64,000 nucleotides of DNA from Ruminococcus sp. (lineage in GTDB: Bacteria; Bacillota; Clostridia; Oscillospirales; Ruminococcaceae): positions 77,439 through 141,438 of the forward strand of contig JAFYUM010000011.1 of assembly GCA_017558505.1 (NCBI GenBank). The letters are read 5' to 3'. This document shows, one piece after another, positions 37,330-45,033 of this stretch. A model generated the notes under the pieces. That model was not told the DNA's origin and did no database searches. It worked only from the letters and a program-made list of their open reading frames with translations. Position 1 is the first letter of the stretch. Each line of letters begins with the position of its first letter. The translations under genes and the position numbers were made by a program.

Positions 37330-38328
37330 TTATTTTTTTACCGCATTTGCAATAAGAACCACCGCAGGCGAAAGAACAGCCGCAACAGGCCATATAGCCC
37401 AGCTGATATGCCAGTTAAAGGTGAAAAAGCTGTAGCCGAGGTATAAAGCGGTGACAACTGACCAGTAAACTCCCATAACTGCTGCGGATTTGCCTACAGC
37501 CTTTTTAATTCTCGTTTTCTTCTCACGGTTGTATTTTTCTTCCTCTAAAAGTATCTCATAGCCGTCATTGTTTATATTTGCTCTTACAATGAGAAATACG
37601 CCTGCCGCTACAAAAATGAAAAGGAAAATTGCCCCAAAATCCTCTAATGGCGAACCGCCGAAAAGTATATCGCAGACAACGGTAGGAACAATTGAAAGTA
37701 TACAAAGTATTACGCCTATAATCAAATGGAATGTGTTTTTTGAGTGGTCACGTTCACGCTTTTCTTTAACCATTCCATCAACGCCGTATTCTGTATCAAG
37801 GCACTCTTTTTCCATATATTCAAACTTTTTCATAAGACTTCCTGAGTATATAAACAAGCCAACAGCCGCCGCAACTGATAAAAATATAAATATGGGACTT
37901 AATTCTGACAAAGCTGTATCTTCAAAAAGGATTTCAAAAAGTATTGCCGCAACAGGCGAGAGTATGCACAATGCAACTCCTGCCGCAACATAGAGAGCCT
38001 TTTTACTGTTTTTTTCAAGGTATTCCACAGCCTCTGCCATTGATACGGGGCGAAGCGGCGGCTCGGTTTCCACGTGGGGCTTTACTGATACTGTTTCGAT
38101 ATTCTCAGCGGAAATATTCTGCTCCAGCTCCAGTTCATCTTTTAAAAGCATATCTGTGCTGACGGAAAAAATCTCCGCCAGTTTGAGTATACGTGCAAGG
38201 TCGGGAGTTGACTGCGCTCCCTCCCACTTGGAAACGGACTGTCTGCTTACGCCTAATTTTTCAGCAAGTTCGTCCTGAGTCATGCCTGATTTTTTTCTTA
38301 ATTCAATAATCTTATCCGCTAATATCAT
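37330..38328 (-). CDS. XRE regulator with C-terminal membrane domain
   Basis: The 332-residue protein has a Cro/C1 helix-turn-helix at residues 5-60 (ELRKKSGMTQDELAEKLGVS, RQSVSKWEGAQSTPD), a linker with EPPLRPVSMAEAVEYLEKNS, and six or so transmembrane helices in two similar sets (ALYVAAGVALCILSPVAAIL, HLIIGVILCILSIVPTVVC). Such membrane-tethered XRE proteins are common in Clostridia and may sense envelope state. GGAGGAGC sets ATG 38328. Inverted repeats at its promoter suggest autoregulation. Confidence 0.87.
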   Translation of the reverse strand: MILADKIIELRKKSGMTQDELAEKLGVSRQSVSKWEGAQSTPDLARILKLAEIFSVSTDMLLKDELELEQNISAENIETVSVKPHVETEPPLRPVSMAEAVEYLEKNSKKALYVAAGVALCILSPVAAILFEILFEDTALSELSPIFIFLSVAAAVGLFIYSGSLMKKFEYMEKECLDTEYGVDGMVKEKRERDHSKNTFHLIIGVILCILSIVPTVVCDILFGGSPLEDFGAIFLFIFVAAGVFLIVRANINNDGYEILLEEEKYNREKKTRIKKAVGKSAAVMGVYWSVVTALYLGYSFFTFNWHISWAIWPVAAVLSPAVVLIANAVKK

Positions 38329-38361
38329 AATTGCTCCTCCGTTTGAAGTTATTTGTTTTTT

Positions 38362-38381
38362 ACACAACGTCGACTTCGTGT
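38362..38381. promoter_or_regulatory. Imperfect palindrome in the leader of the XRE gene, candidate operator
   Basis: ACACAACGTCGACTTCGTGT, 20 bp centred on GTCGAC, lies between the -10 box and the ribosome site of the XRE gene. Confidence 0.45.
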
Positions 38382-38394
38382 TTTCCATGATTCA

Positions 38395-38423
38395 AGTATA
38401 CCACACAATGGGGTTGCAGTCAA
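38395..38423 (-). promoter_or_regulatory. Promoter of the membrane XRE regulator
   Basis: Reverse strand TTGACT (38423-38418), 17-bp spacer, TATACT (38400-38395). Confidence 0.7.
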
Positions 38424-38427
38424 TAAA

Positions 38428-38451
38428 GTTGACTTTGAAATTTGTCAACTG
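38428..38451. promoter_or_regulatory. Inverted repeat upstream of the XRE promoter, candidate operator
   Basis: AGTTGAC and GTCAACT arms around TTTGAAATTT, just upstream of the -35 element; outer bases (GTTGCAGTCAA/TTGACAGTTGC-like) extend the symmetry. Confidence 0.45.
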
Positions 38452-38497
38452 ACAGTTGCAATGGCTGTATTTCGGGAAAAACCAAGAATCTGAAAAA

Positions 38498-38526
38498 CAA
38501 AAAAACGGGCGGAATTATCCGCCCGT
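38498..38526 (-). terminator. Terminator of the dockerin protease gene
   Basis: Reverse strand ACGGGCGG-ATAATT-CCGCCCGT followed by TTTTTTTG. The palindrome is a member of the GGCGGATAATTCCGCC repeat group. Confidence 0.85.
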
Positions 38527-38536
38527 ACACATAATT

Positions 38537-40072
38537 CTACGCCGCTATACATCGCTTCATCAGAACAACATCGGCAATATCCACAGTACCATTATTATCA
38601 TAATCCGCTAAAAATTTCTGTACATTTGAAAACTCCGCTTTACCCTCAATATAATCCATAATCAGTTCAGCATCTGCCAATGTTATTTCATCGTCATCAT
38701 ATGAAGTTACACGACCTTTTGCAAGATTTATACTGTCACTCCTTGAGTAAATGCCATTCTCCAATGAACCATACACCGTATCAATCGGTGCAATGGGATT
38801 TCCGAGATTATCCAGAATACGTGAAGAAATACGATATGCAGGATTTGAATTATCACCGGTTATCTGAACAGTCCAATCCCGTGACATATATTTTCCCAGA
38901 TCCTTATTGGCTGCCGAATCGAAATAGTCAAACACCAGACAGCGATATTCTGAATTTGCCAATGGCAATCCAATATCACATCCCCACCTTTTTGTAGGTG
39001 AAAATGCTGACGGATCAGCTTTTATGACCAGATCCCATGGGTCGTTTGTTATATACTTCACACAGCCCACAAAACAGACATTGCACTTCTTCACGTCAAT
39101 AAAGTAGAAATTGTTTTTCTCCGCCTTGCCGAATACGGCAGTACGTGTTCCTTTGCAGCTGTTCTGCCACGCATTGCCGTGAACGCTGGTGTAGTTCAAA
39201 GCGTCATAGGAAACCCAGACGTATCCGTTATTTCCCCAGCTTTTACCCATGGAATTGGCAATTTTGAATGCTCCTGTCAGCGTAACGCCGTTTACTGTTA
39301 TCTCAATATCATCGTCATATCCGACCAACGTCATAAAATGTCCGACATTTCCACGATTACTGCCTCTTACTATAAAATTTTCGCCAGAACTGTTTTGTGC
39401 CGAAGTCCAGCCTGATGAATTTGTCCAGATTACACCAATATGACCGTCAGCAATTTTTGACTTTATTTTAGATATATTTTCAGATGAATCTACAGTATAT
39501 AAATCCGTTGAAGCAACTCTGTATTCAAGCGCTTCAATTAGTTTATCCTCATCATCAACCCACGAATAGGAATATGATGAAAGAGAGTTCATATGAGGAT
39601 AGTCAGAGAGAGTCATTGCTCCCTGATGTTTCAACACGGAGTAAGCATCCGTTATCAGAACATTATTATTTGCTCCGCCGTTTATATAATTATACGTCCA
39701 GGACGGTGAAAAGATATTTGTTTCGTCTGTCGGAATATTCCTGTATCTGTTCACTTCATAGGTAAACTGATAATAAGTCGTTGACCAGCCTGCACAGGAA
39801 TTTATCGCCCCCTGATTTCCGATAGGAGGAAAATATAATGCAGTATCAGGATTTGTTGATATATCAAAGCTTGACGGAATTACTGCACGTGCGTTTTTTT
39901 TATCGTCACAGTCAATCACGTTAATTTCACATTCTTCGGGTATTTCGTCAGCTGACTGCCAGATACCTCCGCCCATATCCGTAAAAGCGTCATCCGCCCC
40001 TACGCATACAGGATTACAATACAGAACCAAAGCAGAAACAGCCATAACAGCCGCTAACATTCTTTTAATCAT
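38537..40072 (-). CDS. Secreted papain-like (C1A) cysteine peptidase with type I dockerin
   Basis: The 511-residue protein has a signal peptide (residues 1-26), a C1A peptidase domain and a C-terminal dockerin. Catalytic residues are readable: Q87 and C93 in GNQGAINSCAGWS, H245 in NVGHFMTLVGYDDD, N273 in IANSMGKSWGNNG. The dockerin repeats are TSYDDDEITLADAELIMDYI (about 453) and ADYDNNGTVDIADVVLMKRC (about 488); the first has a degenerate calcium loop. An unassigned beta-rich region of ~140 residues lies between. GGGAGGG spacing favours ATG 40072 over 40078. Likely a cellulosome- or scaffold-attached protease. Confidence 0.9.
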   Translation of the reverse strand: MIKRMLAAVMAVSALVLYCNPVCVGADDAFTDMGGGIWQSADEIPEECEINVIDCDDKKNARAVIPSSFDISTNPDTALYFPPIGNQGAINSCAGWSTTYYQFTYEVNRYRNIPTDETNIFSPSWTYNYINGGANNNVLITDAYSVLKHQGAMTLSDYPHMNSLSSYSYSWVDDEDKLIEALEYRVASTDLYTVDSSENISKIKSKIADGHIGVIWTNSSGWTSAQNSSGENFIVRGSNRGNVGHFMTLVGYDDDIEITVNGVTLTGAFKIANSMGKSWGNNGYVWVSYDALNYTSVHGNAWQNSCKGTRTAVFGKAEKNNFYFIDVKKCNVCFVGCVKYITNDPWDLVIKADPSAFSPTKRWGCDIGLPLANSEYRCLVFDYFDSAANKDLGKYMSRDWTVQITGDNSNPAYRISSRILDNLGNPIAPIDTVYGSLENGIYSRSDSINLAKGRVTSYDDDEITLADAELIMDYIEGKAEFSNVQKFLADYDNNGTVDIADVVLMKRCIAA

Positions 40073-40144
40073 AAACATCCCTCCCGAACACTTTGTAACA
40101 ATACCACGCCTATACAGCCTAACAGCTTTATATGCCTTAATTCA

Positions 40145-40173
40145 ATTATAACATATCCGTTTGATACAGTCAA
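40145..40173 (-). promoter_or_regulatory. Promoter of the dockerin protease
   Basis: Reverse strand TTGACT (40173-40168), 17-bp spacer, TATAAT (40150-40145). The MITE copy 3 starts 9 bases upstream of the -35. Confidence 0.75.
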
Positions 40174-40181
40174 TAAAATTT

Positions 40182-40339
40182 GGGTACCTTTAAAAACCCG
40201 TTTGATTAAAGAAAAAACAGATAGGTATGGCAGCTGCAAGGAAACCTTCCGAAGGCGTGTTATCGCACTCCAAGGGAGGGTGACGAAGCAGATGTCGTGC
40301 ATAGCTGCTTTTTCTAAAAATAGGTTTTTAGAGGTGCCC
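40182..40339 (-). mobile_element. MITE-like element, copy 3 (158 bp)
   Basis: In reverse orientation relative to copies 1 and 2, exactly 158 bp. Ends GGGTACCTTTAAAAACC and TTTTTAGAGGTGCCC; shares GGAAACCTTCCGAAGG and CACTCCAAGGGAGG with the others. ATTT flanks both sides, a clean 4-bp target duplication. Confidence 0.88.
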
Positions 40340-40453
40340 ATTTGTAAATCAAGGGTTGCAAAGGCTATATTTCGGGAAAATATCGGATTTTAAAATTATG
40401 GATAATATGAGAGGGAGTGTTTTAAAAGTCTGTAAAAAAATTATATATCACTA

Positions 40454-40482
40454 TTGCAATTCCATCAGATTTATGATAAAAT
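40454..40482 (+). promoter_or_regulatory. Promoter of the zinc-ribbon gene
   Basis: TTGCAA (40454-40459), 17-bp spacer, TAAAAT (40477-40482). Confidence 0.6.
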
Positions 40483-40532
40483 AATATGTACAGATGTTTT
40501 ATCTGTGTATCATGATAAAGGAGATGATTATA

Positions 40533-41585
40533 TTGGACGCTTCACAGTACAAATGTCCAAACTGCGACGCAGAATTGATATTTGACCCTGCAACACAGCA
40601 GCTCAACTGCGAATTTTGCCGCAGTATGTTTACAATGGACAAAATCAAGGAGGTTTATGCTGATGTAAAGCCTGAATCTGCGGAGGAAACAGAGCAGAAA
40701 GAGGAGTTTGAATCACACACAAATTTGTATCAGTGTAAAAACTGCGGTGCGGAAATTATGGCGGAGGATGATACAACAGCCACGTTCTGTTACTACTGCC
40801 ACAGTCCTGTAATTCTTTCGGGTAGGCTTAATGGGGATTTTAAGCCGTCGAAGATTATAGGATTTCACATTGAACGTGAACAGGCTGAAAAGCTTTTCAA
40901 GGACTGGTGCGAAAAAAAGAAGTTTATTCCCGCTGATTTCAAATCAACACAGCAGCTTGAAAAAATGACAGGTCTTTATGTGCCTTTCTGGGTGACTGAT
41001 TGTGATGTAAATGCGGATTATCAGGCACTTGGTAAAAAAGTACGAAGCTGGTCGTCAGGCAGCTACAGATATACTGAAACAAAGGAATATATGGTATTCC
41101 GTAAGGCTAAAATCAAGGCAGAGGGTGTTCCTGCCGACGGTGAGAGCAAAATTGAAGATTTGCTTATGGAATCAATTGAGCCTTTCGATTATACTGCCCT
41201 TAAACCATTTGATATGTCATATTTCAGCGGTTTTTTTGCCGACAAGTATGATGTTGACAAGGCGGCTGTATTCCCGAGAATAAAGGATAGAGTAAATCAG
41301 GCAAGCAGAAATGTTATAAATCAGAGTGTAATCGGATATTCAAGTACCGTTGTTCAGCATCAGAGATATGATATCGAGCGTACAAAATGGCAGTATATCA
41401 TGCTGCCCGTGTGGTTTATGACATATCGCTACAATGATAAAATATACGAATTTGCAATAAACGGACAGACGGGAAAACTGGCAGGTACGCCTCCTCTTGA
41501 CAAGGCGAAGCTTGCTGTTACATCAGCTTTATTTGGACTTGGTGCTGCTGTAATTGCATTTCTGGGAGGGCAGTTCTTTATATGA
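40533..41585 (+). CDS. Zinc-ribbon membrane protein
   Basis: The 350-residue protein has two zinc ribbons: CPNC...CEFC (residues 7-28) and CKNC...CYYC (about 69-89), of the TFIIB-like kind, then a ~220-residue soluble domain with PFWVTDCDVN and VWFMTYRYNDKIYEFAING, and one C-terminal helix. AAGGAG at 40518-40523 is nine bases before TTG 40533; ATG 40524 is too close. The role is unknown. Its last 4 bases overlap the TPM-domain gene, so the two products are likely made together and act at the membrane. Confidence 0.82.
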   Translation: MDASQYKCPNCDAELIFDPATQQLNCEFCRSMFTMDKIKEVYADVKPESAEETEQKEEFESHTNLYQCKNCGAEIMAEDDTTATFCYYCHSPVILSGRLNGDFKPSKIIGFHIEREQAEKLFKDWCEKKKFIPADFKSTQQLEKMTGLYVPFWVTDCDVNADYQALGKKVRSWSSGSYRYTETKEYMVFRKAKIKAEGVPADGESKIEDLLMESIEPFDYTALKPFDMSYFSGFFADKYDVDKAAVFPRIKDRVNQASRNVINQSVIGYSSTVVQHQRYDIERTKWQYIMLPVWFMTYRYNDKIYEFAINGQTGKLAGTPPLDKAKLAVTSALFGLGAAVIAFLGGQFFI

Positions 41586-42457
41586 AAAAATTTATAACTG
41601 CGGTATTTACGCTGCTTATGACTCTTATAATGCTCCCTGTTGTGCCTGTTTGCGCTTCAGCAAATGAAGGCTGGAACGGCGATGTGTCGGCGAGCAAATT
41701 TATAGATAACGCAGATTTATTTACTGATGCGGAGGAAGCTGAAATCAACCGTAAGGTACAGGAAACTGCGGAAGAACTTGAAATGAATATTCTTATCCTT
41801 GCGGCAGGATATGAATATTACATGAGCGATGAGCAGACAGAGGTTTTTTCCGACAACAGCTATGATACAACTTATGGTGTTGATACTGACGGTGTATTCT
41901 TCTTTATGGATTTTACAGGCAAAAAACCTGCTTATGATTACATATCACCAAGCGGTAAGGCAATGGTATACTATAAGGAAAATATTGATAGTATTAGCGA
42001 TGAGGTTCATTTCTATTTGCCGTCGTCAGATTCTGATTATACACAGTATACCGATGACATTATGGACGGTATATACTGTTTTTTAGGTCAGCTTTCTGAA
42101 TATTATGGTTCCGATTCGTCTTATTATGATGAAAATAGTGACAGATATTATTATATTGAAGACGGGGGAGTTGTAACAACAAGGTCAAAGCCCCTTGCTG
42201 TAAGACTTAAAGCGCTTATCTTTGCAATCCCCATCGGTGTAATTGCAGGACTTATATTCTTTTTTGCAACAAAACATCATTACAAATTCAAGACATCAGC
42301 CAATCCGAATGTATATGTATCAAATGAGTATACACGGTTTACTCATCGTGAGGACAGATTTATCCGTACATATACAACAAAGACAAAAATTGAAACGTCA
42401 TCAGGCGGCAGCAGAAGCGGTGGCGGCGGCGGTCGTGGCGGCGGCGGTCACAGATGA
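41582..42457 (+). CDS. TPM-domain membrane protein
   Basis: The 291-residue protein has a signal peptide (1-26), a TPM domain (about 38-170; FIDNADLFTDAEEAEINRKV then MNILILAA), a transmembrane helix (about 213-231) and a short cytoplasmic tail ending in Gly-rich SGGGGGRGGGGHR. TPM domains occur in YgcG and photosystem repair proteins, some with weak phosphatase activity. The Gly-rich end resembles YgcG-type proteins. ATGA overlap with the zinc-ribbon gene. Confidence 0.85.
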   Translation: MKKFITAVFTLLMTLIMLPVVPVCASANEGWNGDVSASKFIDNADLFTDAEEAEINRKVQETAEELEMNILILAAGYEYYMSDEQTEVFSDNSYDTTYGVDTDGVFFFMDFTGKKPAYDYISPSGKAMVYYKENIDSISDEVHFYLPSSDSDYTQYTDDIMDGIYCFLGQLSEYYGSDSSYYDENSDRYYYIEDGGVVTTRSKPLAVRLKALIFAIPIGVIAGLIFFFATKHHYKFKTSANPNVYVSNEYTRFTHREDRFIRTYTTKTKIETSSGGSRSGGGGGRGGGGHR

Positions 42458-42463
42458 AATTTC

Positions 42464-42492
42464 GGGGCGGAGATATTCTCCGCCTTGTTTTT
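42464..42492 (+). terminator. Terminator of the zinc-ribbon/TPM operon
   Basis: GGGGCGGAGA-TAT-TCTCCGCC followed by TTGTTTTT; again the GGCGGA...TCCGCC type. Confidence 0.85.
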
Positions 42493-42501
42493 AAATTCCC
42501 C

Positions 42502-42530
42502 TTTACAAATGTGAAATATTGTGGTAAAAT
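42502..42530 (+). promoter_or_regulatory. Promoter of CPBP protease 2
   Basis: TTTACA (42502-42507), 17-bp spacer, TAAAAT (42525-42530). Confidence 0.6.
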
Positions 42531-42607
42531 AATTATATTGCTCCACCAACTTATTCTTGAAGAAATTGGTAAGCAATATATCGCAGCAAAGGAGTATAGG
42601 ATGTAAA

Positions 42608-43819
42608 ATGGATGAATTTATAAATGCAGATGAATACAGAGCCGAAGTTTCCGGATTAATACAGGAAATATGTTCGTTGAAGGAGCAGATTGCAGAAAAA
42701 GACAAGCAGCTTAACACGAAGAATAAAGAGCTTCTGAAAAATGTTACAGCCGACAAAAATAACCCTTTTGACAATCCCACTGATTATAAGGACTATTGCG
42801 GTGATTATTCAGAAATTCAGCCAAGACTTGGTGAGCCGGGATATAAAATCCCCGTTGAAATAAACAATGTTGAATTTAAAAATCTGAAGCGACAGTATTC
42901 CATAGGCGGCTGGTGTATGATGTTCCAGTTTGTCATTTCTGTTGTATTGTCCCTGTGTCTGACAAATGGAATTAAATTTCTTATCACTTCCATTCATGGC
43001 GGAGATACAGGGGTATATGACTATATGTACAGTTCGTCTATACTCATTGCGGTAAATATGATTGTATTCCTCATTTGTAATGTTTTATTTACCTTTATCG
43101 GTCTGAAATGGGCAGGCTTCAGGGGAGTTTCAATGATAAAAACCCGTGATTTCAGCTTCGGAAAAGGTTTGCAGTATTGTATTATAGCAATATCCCTGTG
43201 GCTGATTTCGGTCTATGCGGGAACTTTTGTTGAAACTATCCTCAATAAATTCGGAATGTCAGGAACAGTTGACCAGGAGGGACTTGGAGAAACTCCCATT
43301 GCCCTTGCGGTGGGATATATCTATTCCTGCATAATTGCTCCCATTACTGAGGAAATGCTCTACAGAGGAATGTTATTGAAGGTGTTCTCAAGGGCGAGTC
43401 AGCGTTTCGGAATATTTACCACGGCATTTTTCTTCGGTATTGCACACGGAAATATTGCACAGTTCATACTTGCCTTTGTTCTGGGAATTTTCCTTTCACA
43501 GATAACTCTTAAACATAATTCCATAGTGCCGGCTATAGTTGTTCATATATTTGTAAATACCATGTCTACAGTAATTGGAATTATATCCGATATAAACGAA
43601 AGTGCGGCTTCAATAGCAATGCTGGTAGTAGTGCTGCTGGCATTTCTGGGAATAATAATGCTTATTATATTCCGTTCTGACGGAAACAGACTTCCTGCAT
43701 CAACACCTCCTCAGCACAGAAGGGGGCGTGCAGTGGCAATGAGCTCCATACCGTTCATTATGGCGGCAGGCATACAAGTAGTTTATATGATTTATTCCCT
43801 TGCTTTAAGCAGATACTGA
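42608..43819 (+). CDS. CPBP family intramembrane metalloprotease (2), coiled-coil N-terminus
   Basis: The 403-residue protein opens with a ~45-residue coiled coil (SLKEQIAEKDKQLNTKNKEL) and a soluble segment, then about eight transmembrane helices with the CPBP motifs EEMLYRGMLL, FFGIAHGN and VVHIFVNT. The soluble start is not in protein 1 and could bind a partner. It has its own promoter and terminator. The start at ATG 42608 is preferred because the TTG at 42557 lacks a ribosome site; the nearest AGG is at 42598-42600. Confidence 0.88.
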   Translation: MDEFINADEYRAEVSGLIQEICSLKEQIAEKDKQLNTKNKELLKNVTADKNNPFDNPTDYKDYCGDYSEIQPRLGEPGYKIPVEINNVEFKNLKRQYSIGGWCMMFQFVISVVLSLCLTNGIKFLITSIHGGDTGVYDYMYSSSILIAVNMIVFLICNVLFTFIGLKWAGFRGVSMIKTRDFSFGKGLQYCIIAISLWLISVYAGTFVETILNKFGMSGTVDQEGLGETPIALAVGYIYSCIIAPITEEMLYRGMLLKVFSRASQRFGIFTTAFFFGIAHGNIAQFILAFVLGIFLSQITLKHNSIVPAIVVHIFVNTMSTVIGIISDINESAASIAMLVVVLLAFLGIIMLIIFRSDGNRLPASTPPQHRRGRAVAMSSIPFIMAAGIQVVYMIYSLALSRY

Positions 43820-43840
43820 TACAAGATAGTTTCGCATACA

Positions 43841-43870
43841 AACGGCTGTCCATTGTGACAGCCGTTTATT
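43841..43870 (+). terminator. Terminator after CPBP protease 2
   Basis: AACGGCTGTC and GACAGCCGTT arms around CATTGT, followed by TATTTA. Confidence 0.8.
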
Positions 43871-43879
43871 TATACTAAA

Positions 43880-43896
43880 GAGCACCTCTGAAAAAA
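43880..43896 (+). repeat. Solo terminal repeat of the MITE-like family
   Basis: AGAGCACCTCTGAAAAA matches the 17-base end of the 158-bp elements at all but one or two positions. No opposite end is visible within 300 bases. Confidence 0.55.
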
Positions 43897-43920
43897 TTTC
43901 AAAAATAATAATTCCGGGTA

Positions 43921-43949
43921 TTGACAAACAGAAAATAATGTGATATACT
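43921..43949 (+). promoter_or_regulatory. Promoter of the aldolase-like gene
   Basis: TTGACA (43921-43926), 17-bp spacer, TATACT (43944-43949). Four or five AAAAGC/TAAAGC direct repeats follow at 43976-44008 in the leader. Confidence 0.8.
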
Positions 43950-44026
43950 ATAGTTAAAGAAACGATTTAGAACATAAAAGCTTAAAAGCATAAAAGCTTT
44001 AAAGCGTGAAAAGGAGGCGTAATGAT

Positions 44027-45001
44027 ATGAAAGAAGTATCTAAACTTATGGACTACAGAGCCGATATAAAGGTTCTTGACGCAACTCTCCGTGACGGCGG
44101 ACTTGTAAATGAGTTCCGTTTTTCGGATGAATTTGTGAAGGCACTCTATCTTGCCAATATCCGTTCAGGTGTTGATTATATGGAATTCGGCTACAAGGGC
44201 GATAAATCCATGTTTGACGTTGATAAATTCGGTCCTCTGAAATTCTGCGATGACGACTATATCCGTTCAATTGTAGGAGAAAATAACACTGACCTCAAAA
44301 TCGGCGTTATGGCTGATGTGGGCAGATGTAACTACAAAGAGGATATTCATGACGCATCAGAAAGCCCTGTTGACCTTATCCGTGTGGCAACCTATCTCCA
44401 CCAGATTCCCACAGCTGTAAGTATGATTGAGGACGCAAAGAACAAGGGCTATGAGGTGTGCTGTAATATTATGGCGATTTCAAATGCCCGTGAATCCGAT
44501 ATTGAAGCGGCTCTTGAAATTCTCGGTAAATCTCCTGTTGATGTGCTATATATCGTTGACAGCTTCGGTTCACTTTACCCCGAACAGGTTGTCCGCACAA
44601 TTAATATCTACAAGGAATACGCTGAAAAGTACAATAAAAAGCTTGGTATTCACGCCCATAATAATCAGCAGCTTGCTTTTGCAAATACAATTGAGGCTGT
44701 CGGCGACGGTGTAGACTGGCTTGACGCAACATATGCCGCTATGGGCAGAGGTGCAGGAAATTGTGCCATGGAGCTTCTTCTGGGATTTCTCAAAAATCCG
44801 AAGTACAACGTATACCCTGCAATTCAGTTCATTGAGAAGTATATGCCTGCTATCCGTGAGGCTGGGGCTGTATGGGGTTATGACTTCCAGTATATGATGA
44901 CAGGTCTGCTCAATCAGCATCCTCGTTCTGCTATTGAGTTCACAAAGGAGGGCAGAGCAGATTACTCTGAATTCTACAAAGAAATCCTTGCACAGGAATA
45001 A
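44027..45001 (+). CDS. DRE-TIM metallolyase/aldolase-like protein
   Basis: The 324-residue protein has the DRE-TIM signature LDATLRDGGLVNEF at residues 13-26 and GIHAHNNQQLAFANTIEA for the metal histidines, placing it with HMG-CoA lyase, 4-hydroxy-2-oxovalerate aldolase and isopropylmalate synthase. TLRDGG rather than TLRDGEQ points to the aldolase side. No partner dehydrogenase or other pathway gene lies next to it, so the substrate is unknown. GGAGG at 44011-44015 supports ATG 44027 over GTG 44006. Confidence 0.85.
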   Translation: MKEVSKLMDYRADIKVLDATLRDGGLVNEFRFSDEFVKALYLANIRSGVDYMEFGYKGDKSMFDVDKFGPLKFCDDDYIRSIVGENNTDLKIGVMADVGRCNYKEDIHDASESPVDLIRVATYLHQIPTAVSMIEDAKNKGYEVCCNIMAISNARESDIEAALEILGKSPVDVLYIVDSFGSLYPEQVVRTINIYKEYAEKYNKKLGIHAHNNQQLAFANTIEAVGDGVDWLDATYAAMGRGAGNCAMELLLGFLKNPKYNVYPAIQFIEKYMPAIREAGAVWGYDFQYMMTGLLNQHPRSAIEFTKEGRADYSEFYKEILAQE

Positions 45002-45005
45002 TTTT

Positions 45006-45031
45006 AAAGGGAGCGATTTCGCTCCCTTTTT
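45006..45031. terminator. Bidirectional terminator
   Basis: AAAGGGAGCG-ATTT-CGCTCCCTTTTT between two converging genes. Confidence 0.9.
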
Positions 45032-45033
45032 GT

